From assembly GCA_019429255.1 (NCBI GenBank), contig JAHYIY010000011.1, positions 1-64,000 on the forward strand: a stretch of 64,000 nucleotides of DNA. Reading direction: 5' to 3'. The stretch comes from Desulfuromonadales bacterium. Its GTDB lineage: Bacteria; Desulfobacterota; Desulfuromonadia; Desulfuromonadales; Geopsychrobacteraceae. Made by a program: the position numbers and the translations under genes. The notes beneath the pieces were generated by a model. That model made no database searches, was not told where the DNA came from, and saw only the letters and a list, made by a program, of their open reading frames with translations. Shown piece by piece: positions 1-9,500 of this stretch (position 1 is its first letter; every line of letters begins with the position of its first letter).

Positions 1-352
1 CGCCCAGGTCGAAGTAATCGCGGTGCTCATCAACCCGGCCATCAGCAGCAATGTGCAGATAACTGATACCGGGCACCTCGACCTCGGCACCGCGGTTCAA
101 ACGTGGATGGCGCAGATGCATCACCCATTGCACGTACACCTGGTCGCCGCCGCCACAGGGTTCGGCAAAATCAAAGCTGATATGCTCAACATGGGTGTAC
201 AGTCCAGCAAAATAATCACGCAGGGCCGCCAGCCCGTTCAAACTGTGGGCCGGATCACTGAAGTGCACATCAGGACTGTAGATCTCGTCAAGCAGCTCAA
301 GGTTGTCGCGATTCAAGCGCTGGTAGATGCTTAAAAAATGTTCCAATACCAT
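1..352 (-). CDS. NTF2/SnoaL-like protein, C-terminus cut by window edge
   Basis: The minus strand is open from ATG at 352 to the window edge, giving at least 117 residues. It begins MVLEHFLSIYQRLNRDN and contains YSPDVHFSDPAHSLNG and FDFAEPC, the pattern of a small cone-shaped NTF2/SnoaL-like domain (helix, then a sheet with an aromatic-rich pocket). Such domains bind small hydrophobic ligands or act as enzymes; the substrate cannot be read here. The start lies two bases after the stop of the chalcone-isomerase-like gene, so the two are surely co-transcribed. With DUF3833 upstream, this set resembles a lipid-modification / singlet-oxygen-response gene group known in gammaproteobacteria and Rhodobacter; the rest would lie left of the window. 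Confidence 0.8.
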   Translation of the reverse strand, partial: MVLEHFLSIYQRLNRDNLELLDEIYSPDVHFSDPAHSLNGLAALRDYFAGLYTHVEHISFDFAEPCGGGDQVYVQWVMHLRHPRLNRGAEVEVPGISYLHIAADGRVDEHRDYFDLG

Positions 353-354
353 CA

Positions 355-915
355 CTACCCTCGCCCGTTAGTCAGTGAAGCCAGCAACCGGTTACGTAAT
401 CCCGCATCCAACGGTTGCTCGGCATCCAGCCAGATCCCGGCATAAAGAATAGCAAATTCCGGGGAAATAACACTGACCAGCACCTCATCATTGAAAATCA
501 GTTGGGTCAATTGACGCTCAGCATCGTAGCAGAGACGATAACGATCCCCCTTGGTGACATCGCGATAGGCTTGATGGAGCCGGTCAATCTGCGGCCGGTA
601 GCTTGCAAGCTCGCTTTGGGAATATTGGCGTAACAGGATCTCTTCGGCGGCAGTGACAAAATTCTCCGCGGTCAACGCTACCTTGTAGGTCAGACGCAGA
701 CAAAAAGAACGCTGCGCCTGCAGCACATCGTTCAGTACCGCGTCTGCCGGCGCCAGCAGCTCAGCGTCATAGACACGAATGAAACCCATATAGCGAACAT
801 TGCCTTCACCGCGAACAACCATATCATCTGCAGGGTCAGCATGAGCCTGTGCCATCGCTAACAGCAGAAACAATGGCAACAGCAGCAAAGTTTTATAGTA
901 ACTATTCAGCGCCAT
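355..915 (-). CDS. Chalcone isomerase-like periplasmic protein
   Basis: Predicted secreted protein of 186 residues. A signal peptide is clear (KTLLLLPLFLLLAMAQAHA, cleavage near residue 27), followed by VVRGEGNVRYMGFIRVYDAELLAP-type sequence matching the chalcone-isomerase-like fold (CHI_3 type) used by bacteria as a lipid-binding or lipid-modifying protein rather than in flavonoid synthesis. The chosen ATG gives the signal peptide at the very N-terminus, but its upstream bases belong to the palindromic repeat at 921-1032 and show only AAGG right against the codon, so the ribosome site is poor. The frame stays open far upstream through that repeat, so a longer form cannot be excluded. Enzymatic activity is not predicted. 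Confidence 0.75.
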   Translation of the reverse strand: MALNSYYKTLLLLPLFLLLAMAQAHADPADDMVVRGEGNVRYMGFIRVYDAELLAPADAVLNDVLQAQRSFCLRLTYKVALTAENFVTAAEEILLRQYSQSELASYRPQIDRLHQAYRDVTKGDRYRLCYDAERQLTQLIFNDEVLVSVISPEFAILYAGIWLDAEQPLDAGLRNRLLASLTNGRG

Positions 916-920
916 CCTTG

Positions 921-1032
921 GCGCAGGGTCTTGGGTCCTGTGACAAGGGTGTCTGGCGCCATGGAGGGCGACACTCAAGCGGCCATGGAGGGCGAAAAGC
1001 GCCCCTTGGCACAGGATCCCTGAACCGGTACC
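921..1032. repeat. Palindromic dispersed element, copy A1
   Basis: About 112 bp, nearly identical over an 88-bp core to the copy at 38584-38698 (about five differences). The flanks TCCTGTGACAAGGG and CCCTTGGCACAGGA are inverted repeats, and GGCGCCATGGAGGGCGAC forms an inner hairpin. It sits between DUF3833 and the chalcone-isomerase-like gene, inside a probable operon, so it would be transcribed and fold into a strong stem. Confidence 0.85.
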
Positions 1033-1045
1033 GGGCAGACATCTT

Positions 1046-1621
1046 TTAATCATTCGCATCATCATCGTCTCCTGCATTTTCAACCGGCGTAAAAGCAATC
1101 GTCACTTGTGCCAGCTCAAATCCGAACTTGGACATGGTCGCGCGGTTCAGCAAAACACCATCCGGCTGTAAAAACATCCAGTCATCAAAACGTACCTTCC
1201 AGGTTGAGCCACGCGCTTCAAGATTCAGCTGATAATTCCAGTTCAGTACGTTGCCATAAACTGCCCCCTCAGCGGCACCAAAAACGTCCGCTGCCCGCCC
1301 GCGAAATTCGTGGGGGCCGGTCCTCTCGATGGTCCAGATACGCTCGCTGTGCTCACCATCACTCCAGACAAACTGCTCATCCAACACCAGCTCACCCGCA
1401 TCGTTAAGATAGCCATTGATATCAACGACAAACTGACGCAGCAATTCCCCTTTGCGATTTTGGACAATGCCCCAGCCTCTGGTCTCACCGATGAAGTAGT
1501 CAAAGAGATCGAACTCGGGCTGTTGCCCGGCATAGCCTTTGACCTCAACCGTTGAGCAGCCCGCGGCCAGGAACAATAATGTCCCCACAAAAACAGTCAA
1601 CACGAAACGTCTATTCTTCAT
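1046..1621 (-). CDS. DUF3833 family lipoprotein
   Basis: Protein of 191 residues with a lipoprotein signal ending LFLAAGCS (Cys22). The mature part starts with YAGQQPEFDLFDYFIGE and has the repeated W-rich strands typical of DUF3833, a lipocalin-like family. Family members occur with CFA-synthase-like methyltransferases, DUF1365 and flavin oxidoreductases in ChrR/sigma-E-type operons linked to modified fatty acids. Biochemical role unknown. RBS GGGGAGA lies before the ATG. The C-terminus is acidic (GDDDDAND). It appears to be the first gene of the minus-strand operon continuing to the left edge. Confidence 0.82.
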   Translation of the reverse strand: MKNRRFVLTVFVGTLLFLAAGCSTVEVKGYAGQQPEFDLFDYFIGETRGWGIVQNRKGELLRQFVVDINGYLNDAGELVLDEQFVWSDGEHSERIWTIERTGPHEFRGRAADVFGAAEGAVYGNVLNWNYQLNLEARGSTWKVRFDDWMFLQPDGVLLNRATMSKFGFELAQVTIAFTPVENAGDDDDAND

Positions 1622-1741
1622 CGACTATCTCCCCATCTGTACGGCCGGCAAACCAACAAAAAAAACTTGATTGGTAATATATCGAATGATGGTTTTTTTG
1701 TCCATGACAGTTTAGTATTTATTTGTTTTTAAATGTTTTTA

Positions 1742-1764
1742 CCGACCCGGTGCTGAACAGATAC
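1742..1764 (-). repeat. Solo end of the dispersed element family
   Basis: Read on the minus strand, this is GTATCTGTTCAGCACCGG followed by GTCGG. The same end starts the elements at 45025 and 25120 and, with one change, 44758. No interior or partner end is evident nearby, so it looks like a remnant. Confidence 0.65.
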
Positions 1765-2037
1765 AATTTTTTAATACCTTGCCGGCAGTTGGTGATACAA
1801 TGCCCTTTGTAGTCCAGACATGAGAACGATACTACAAAGCAACAATAAACTCATATAGAGTAACAAACTACTCAATCAACCCAAGCATCGGGCATCGTCA
1901 ATGGTCAACACCTGACGATACCCGACCAACCCGATACGGCCGGACCCTTACCGCCGGCAACAAAGACTCCCCGGACCCAGAGTCCGGCCTGATACAACCG
2001 CAAACGCCACAACCGGACCGCCCACCACTCGAACATT

Positions 2038-2053
2038 AGGCACAATTCTTGCT
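2038..2053 (+). promoter_or_regulatory. Candidate sigma-54 promoter of gdhA
   Basis: AGGCACAATTCTTGCT matches the sigma-54 consensus TGGCAC-N5-TTGCW at all positions except the first, with the GG and GC elements correctly spaced. It lies about 105 bp before the gdhA start, as expected for nitrogen-regulated glutamate dehydrogenase. No activator site was identified. Confidence 0.6.
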
Positions 2054-2115
2054 GACCCTAAACAGATTGTTTTCTTACCGACCTGTTTCGCCAACGGCAA
2101 GATCAATGCTGCTAA

Positions 2116-3550
<1,435 letters not shown>

Positions 3551-3581
3551 AAAAAGCCCGGCCTTAACGCCGGGCTTTTTT
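3551..3581 (+). terminator. Rho-independent terminator of gdhA
   Basis: AAAAAGCCCGGC-cttaac-GCCGGGCTTTTTT: a long GC stem flanked by A and T runs, working for gdhA and plausibly for the convergent gene. Confidence 0.92.
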
Positions 3582-3586
3582 CATAT

Positions 3587-3628
3587 CTCCCCACTCCCCA
3601 CTCCCCACTACCCACTCCCTTCTCCCTA
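3587..3628. repeat. Heptamer repeat, GGGGAGT type
   Basis: On the minus strand, about six 7-bp units (GGGAGAA, GGGAGTG, GGTAGTG, GGGAGTG...) begin directly at the TAG stop codon of the PEP/pyruvate-binding gene. Confidence 0.8.
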
Positions 3629-6226
3629 CTCCTGCTCCCCCTCAAAACAGACCAGTTCCTGCGATACCACGTCGGCCATCAGGCGTATGCCGGTATCCGG
3701 CACACGGCAGACCTTGACCACTGACTTGTAATGACCGCTGGAGGGGATCAGCCCATCCAGTGCGTTGGGCCGATCCTGCAACCAGGCACGGTTAAGGGTA
3801 CACCCCGGGTGCTCCGGGAACAGGGCCAGGTAGAAGATATCAGCTTCGACCAGATCCTGGAAAAAGTGCGAGCCGAAAGACAGCTCCGGCATCAGACCAC
3901 CAGAAGGAAACGCCACCTCGACCAGGGCGGTCAAATTGTTGATCTCCGAAAAGGACACCGGCACACCGAGGGAAGGTGTCGTCGTCCCCCAGCGCCCTGG
4001 CCCGATCAGCATGGTGCGTCCGCCCTGATCACGACCGGCAATCCGCCGATTAAGCCGCCCCACCAGACGCGCCACCTCGTATTTTTCCGACAGCGGCAAA
4101 CGCAGGTATTCCGCCGGCTCAATCCAGATAATCCAGTCCAGCGCGTGGGAGACATTCCCGCCCATAAAATTGCCGGTTGAGCGGAACAGCAACTTATCAT
4201 CAGCAATCTCCTGAGGGATCTCCAGGGTCGACTCAGCACCGTGAGTCTGAAGCGGGCGACACTGCACGACATCGATTTTAACCGTGCGATCGGCGGTGAA
4301 GTTGGCGGTAAACTCCACATCAACCGGATAGCCATAGGCCCGTTCAATAGTCTTAAGCAGCCGCTGCATCAACGGGGCAAAATCGCTCTGCTCAAGGAAA
4401 TCGTCAAAGGTCAGCATCCAGACGTTGGCAACCTTGCGGCCACGTTCCTGCAGCAACCGGATGGTGTCTTCGTCGCGGACGGCATAAATGTCCCAGGGGA
4501 GACCAAGATCCTCTTGCGCAAGATTATACAGGGACAGGGTCTGCAAACTGTTGTCGTTGATGTTGAGCAGGTCAATATCGTGCTGAGAGAACTTGCGCAC
4601 ATCCTCAAAGCCTTTATGCTGCCGTCGGGTCGGCGCGTCAAGGGCGACCACGCGCGGATAGTCAACCTCGGAGCGGTCAACAGCGCGGGTCCCCATCCCC
4701 ACCACCAGACGCAACATACCGGCCTGGGGATCCATCTCCTTGTCCCAGACAAAGGTATTGTACGACACGCCAACACCCGCCAATTCCGGCAGGTAGTAAT
4801 GCTTGCGATAAGACCCGGAAACGCGCTGGATCAGCAGTGCCATCTGCTCGTCTTTTTTATCAAGGCCCCGCTGCAAACGGTAGCTCAGGGCGTCTTCACT
4901 CATGGCACTGGCAAAGACCTTGCGGACAGCATTTTCCAGCGCCTCCAGACGCTCTTCCGGACTGCCCTGGTTGACACAGAAAAAACTGTCATATTTACCC
5001 GCAAAGGCGTTGCCGAAACCGTCTTCGAGCAATGAACTGGAACGCACAATGATCGGATACTGGCCGTAATATTCGAGCATCTGCTGAAATTCCTCGCGGA
5101 TTTCCTCCGGAAATCTGCCCGCGAGCATCTTCTCGCGCAGTTCGGCAGCAACGCTGAAATAACCGGCTTCGGCTTTCTGCTGCATAAACAGGGGCCAGAG
5201 ATTATTGTGTACGATGTAGGAATAATAAACGTTGGAACCGACATAGTAGGAATCGTGCTTTTCCAGATGATGATCCCAGTCAAAGCTCTCATCGCGGCGC
5301 AAAATATGATGAGCCAAAAGCATGCCGACGGCCTTGCCGCCGATAAAGCCGGTACCGATGATGCGGGATTTGATATCGAGCAGATCGGGCAGGCTGAAAT
5401 ATTCACGCGCTAACGCCAGCATCCGCTCCTCGCGGGCAAGAACATGGCGGCAAAGATGGCGCACCATACTGTCACGATCATAACCGGAACCATTGTCGCG
5501 ACAGAGATCTTCCGCATCCATAAACAGCCGGTGCCAATGATCAATCTGGCGCCGACCACCGTTGGCGGTGCGCTCCGCCAATGACTTGTAGAGCCGGGTC
5601 GACTCAAAACTGTTGGTCAAGGGAATAAAGCGCTCGCCGATCTTATGATGCGGCAGAAACATGGTCGGCGAACGTCGCTGCCAGACCTTGAGGGGCTGAA
5701 GGTGAAAGTGATCTTCGTGGCTGAAAACATCGATCAACACCTGGGTGGTATTGCGGATCTGTTCAACCGTGCGGAAGGCATGCCGGCTGCGGATCAGGGC
5801 AAAATAGGCGACGGTATCAAGATCGAACAGATAAGGGCAGGTGATACGGAAAAAATTGCCGATCATGTGATCGGTGGCCCAGGCCGACAGCAGCTCGGAA
5901 AGGCAATCAAAAACATAGAAAGCCTCCTTCCCCTGGTCAGTAATGATCTGATAAACCTGGCCGGCGAAGGGCTCAAAGCCCTCTTTGGGATCGATCTGAT
6001 GGACCTGAACTTGGGGCGCTTCAGCCAGCAACGGCAGATGATCACCAAAACGCATATAGTTGATGGTGCGGCCATCGCGCAGCGCCTGGTCAACAAAAGG
6101 TTGAACAAAATAGCGGTAATCGTCAATCGACTCGACCTTAAGCACGACATTGTCGCCAATGCGCAAACCATCAAGGATATCATCCAGTTCGGCATAGCCC
6201 GTCGACACCCGCTGAGACTTACTCAT
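3626..6226 (-). CDS. PEP/pyruvate-binding protein with degenerate KaiC-like N-terminus
   Basis: Protein of 866 residues. Residues 1-240 start STGYAELDDILDGL like KaiC/RadA ATPases, but the Walker A loop is replaced (NVVLKVESIDDYRYF), so ATP hydrolysis there is unlikely. Residues about 300-690 are a PPDK/PEP-synthase ATP-grasp domain: IGTGFIGGKAVGM, IIVRSSSLLEDGFGNAFAGK and VVQCRPLQ. The phosphohistidine swivel and the TIM-barrel PEP domain are absent; a C-terminal domain with MLIGPGRWGTTTPSLG takes their place. It therefore cannot be an ordinary PEP synthase; a nucleotide-driven phosphotransfer or regulatory role is possible. Start chosen at ATGAGTAAG behind GGAGA. Divergent from gltB. Confidence 0.8.
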   Translation of the reverse strand: MSKSQRVSTGYAELDDILDGLRIGDNVVLKVESIDDYRYFVQPFVDQALRDGRTINYMRFGDHLPLLAEAPQVQVHQIDPKEGFEPFAGQVYQIITDQGKEAFYVFDCLSELLSAWATDHMIGNFFRITCPYLFDLDTVAYFALIRSRHAFRTVEQIRNTTQVLIDVFSHEDHFHLQPLKVWQRRSPTMFLPHHKIGERFIPLTNSFESTRLYKSLAERTANGGRRQIDHWHRLFMDAEDLCRDNGSGYDRDSMVRHLCRHVLAREERMLALAREYFSLPDLLDIKSRIIGTGFIGGKAVGMLLAHHILRRDESFDWDHHLEKHDSYYVGSNVYYSYIVHNNLWPLFMQQKAEAGYFSVAAELREKMLAGRFPEEIREEFQQMLEYYGQYPIIVRSSSLLEDGFGNAFAGKYDSFFCVNQGSPEERLEALENAVRKVFASAMSEDALSYRLQRGLDKKDEQMALLIQRVSGSYRKHYYLPELAGVGVSYNTFVWDKEMDPQAGMLRLVVGMGTRAVDRSEVDYPRVVALDAPTRRQHKGFEDVRKFSQHDIDLLNINDNSLQTLSLYNLAQEDLGLPWDIYAVRDEDTIRLLQERGRKVANVWMLTFDDFLEQSDFAPLMQRLLKTIERAYGYPVDVEFTANFTADRTVKIDVVQCRPLQTHGAESTLEIPQEIADDKLLFRSTGNFMGGNVSHALDWIIWIEPAEYLRLPLSEKYEVARLVGRLNRRIAGRDQGGRTMLIGPGRWGTTTPSLGVPVSFSEINNLTALVEVAFPSGGLMPELSFGSHFFQDLVEADIFYLALFPEHPGCTLNRAWLQDRPNALDGLIPSSGHYKSVVKVCRVPDTGIRLMADVVSQELVCFEGEQE

Positions 6227-6503
6227 AAATGTGTCTCCTCTTGCAGTAAACATATGATAATTTTCAAATTGCTGTTTTTTATAGCACACACTGCAGTAAA
6301 CTGCGTAATGTTTCAGCAACATCACAGCTGCAACGATGGCGCTGATCCGGCACCTTGCTATTGGTTGCAGGCCGCTATTTCTTTCCAGACATTGTGCACG
6401 CTTTTTGCATCAGATGTTTGCCCTTACCCATTATTCAAGTAACGACAGCTCAGCGCACCATCTACGCGACATGCATCACCCCAGCAAAGGACAGGTTTTT
6501 TTT

Positions 6504-9500
6504 ATGAATCCAGCAGAAAAATTTCGTGACAACTGTGGCTTTGGCTTGCTCGCCCAGATTGACAACCAGCCCAGCCATCAGCTCCTGAAAGATTCCATCA
6601 AAGCGCTAAAACGCATGATGCATCGTGGTGCCATTGCTGCTGATGGCAAGACCGGCGATGGTTCCGGTCTGCTCTGCTCCATGCCCGTCGGCTTTCTCAG
6701 TAAAGCAGCAGAAGAACAGGACATCTCTCTGCCGGAGCAGTTTGCCGTTGCGGTGGTATTTACTCGTGATGCGAAAAAGCAGCTGCCGCTGTTCGAGAAG
6801 TTCTGCAGCAAGAATGACCTGCAGATCCTCTTTACCCGCGAGGTTCCGGTCAACACCGAGGCCCTCGGCGAGTACGCATTAAGCCGGCTGCCACAGATCT
6901 TCCAGATTTTTGTCGTACCGGCGGCACTGATTGCTACCAAGCGCTTTGATGCTCTGCTCTATCTAACGCGCAAGGAGGCAGAAAAACAGTTTGTCGCTGA
7001 TCCGCATTTTTACATCACCAGCTTTTCGCGCACCCTGATCAGCTACAAAGGGCTGGTCATGCCGACCTACATCGAAACCCTGTTCCCCGATCTGCAGGAT
7101 TCCGACTTTGAAATTTCGTTTGCCCTCTTTCACCAGCGCTTTTCCACCAACACCCTGCCCCAGTGGAAGCTCGCTCAACCCTTACGCGTGATTGCCCACA
7201 ACGGCGAGATCAATTCGATCCAGGGCAACCGCTTCAAGGCCCGCTACAAGTTCAGTGATGCGCGCAGTCCGGTTTTTACTGAGGATGAGATGGCACGGAT
7301 CATGCCATTGCTCGAAGAAGGGGTCAGTGACAGCGCCAGCCTCGATAACATGATTGAGTTTAAACTGGCCAACGGCGTCGATTTTTTCAAGGCCATCCGC
7401 GGCCTGGTGCCGCCGGCACGTCACAATGTCGCCAACATGCCGGCCAAACTGCGCGCTTTTTATGAGTACACCTCCGGCGCCTATGAGCCCTGGGACGGCC
7501 CGGCCGCCATCAGCCTGACCGATGGCCGTTACATCGGCTGTATCCTCGATCGCAACGGTCTGCGCCCGGCAAAATACATCATCACCGTTGATAATCGCCT
7601 GCTGATCAGTAGCGAGTACGGTGTCATCGACACGCCGGCCGAGATGATCCGCGAGCGTGGCCGGCTGCAAAGTGGCCAGATGATTGCCGCCGACCTGAAC
7701 TCCGGGCAGATCTTCTACACCCGCGATATCGACCGCTATCTGATGGAGTCCCAGCCTTACAATCAGTGGCTGACCGAACACACCTACTACCTGCAGGAAT
7801 TTATCGGTCGCCAGTTCTGCGACGACAAGGACTACCGCTACCCCGATCTTGAGACCGTTCAGCGGTATCACCATATCACCGCGGAGGTCGTTGATCTGGT
7901 CATCCGGCCGATGATGACTGACGGCAAGGAACCGGTCGGCTCCATGGGGGACGACACGCCGCTGGCGGCTTTTTCCGATCAACAGCGTAACTTCAGCGAT
8001 TTTTTCAAGCAGAAATTCGCCCAGGTCACCAATCCGCCCATCGACCCCTTGCGTGAAAAAGCGGTGATGTCGACCACCATCGGCTTCGGCGGCATCGGCA
8101 ACCCGCTGATCGAAACCAAAAGCCGCGCCATGCGCTTGAAAAGCGTATCACCCTTTCTTTCCTACGAGATCTATCATTCCCTGCTGACCTTTGGTGACCC
8201 GCAACTGCCGCGTTTCGAAGCCTGCTACAAGTACCGGATTTTCCATACCGACTTCCGCACTGATCTGCAAAAAGCCCTGCAGCACCTGGCCGAGCAGGTA
8301 CTGGATGCGGTGAGCAACGACGGTGTCCGCATCGTTATTCTTGACGACCGGGTCCTTGGCAAGGATAACAAGCTGATTCCGATGGCCATGGCCGTTGGCT
8401 ATATCAACCGTCAGCTGCTCAAAACCCGGTTGCGTCAGCATGTCAGTCTGGTGGTGGTGACCGGTGAAGTGGTCGACCCCCATGCCGCGGCCGTGCTGAT
8501 CGGCTACGGTGCTATTGCCATCTACCCCTGGCTGCTGTATGCCAGCGCCCTCGAAATCGGAGAAAAACGCAACCAACCGCCTCGGGAACTGCGTAAAGCA
8601 TTGCAGAACATCTACCAGGCCCTGAACCAGGGGATTCTTAAAATCATGTCAAAAATGGGGATCAGCACCGTTTCGAGCTACCGTAACGCCGCCCTGTTTG
8701 ACATTATCGGTCTGGCTACCGAGGTTGTTGATGCCTGCTTCAAGGGCTCGCCCCTGCTGATGCCGGGCCTGGGCTTCCAGGAGATCGAGGAACGCATTGA
8801 CAAGGTGCATCGCAAGGTCTTCGCCGAAACCTACATGACTCCCATCTACCCCCTTGAGATCGGCGGCTACTATCGCGACAACCCGGGGTTTGAATATCAC
8901 GATTTCAACTCCTGGCACGTAACCCAGCTGCATCGCTTTGCTGAACATCGTACTCGCGAAGAATATTTGAAATTCCGCTCGATGATCGACCACCGTGGCA
9001 TCAGATATGTGCGCGATGCCCTCGGCTTCAAAAGCCCTCACTCGCCCCTGCCGATTGAGCAGGTGGAACCGATTGCCGCCATCACCCGTCGTTTTGACTC
9101 CGCCGCCATGTCCTTAGGTGCCCTGTCGCCGGAGGCCCACGAGGCCCTGGCTGAAGCGATGAATCGTATGGGTGGTCATTCCAACAGCGGCGAAGGTGGG
9201 GAAGACGCTGCGCGCTTCAAAACCATCCGCAACAGCCGTATCAAGCAGATCGCTTCAGGACGTTTCGGCGTCACCCCCGGCTATCTGCGCAGCGCCGAAG
9301 AGATCCAGATCAAACTCGCCCAGGGCGCCAAGCCTGGAGAGGGAGGTCAGTTGCCCGGCGAAAAGGTCAGCCCCCTGATTGCACGCCTGCGCTTCACCGT
9401 TCCCGGAGTGACCCTGATTTCTCCGCCGCCGCACCACGATATTTACTCCATTGAGGATCTGGCGCAGCTGATTTTTGACCTCAAACAGGTCAACCCCCAG

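Noticed and set aside
6336-6503. Longer gltB start at 6336
   Set aside because: It would put 56 residues before the real N-terminus and move the catalytic Cys far from a normal propeptide position; ATG 6504 has its own RBS.
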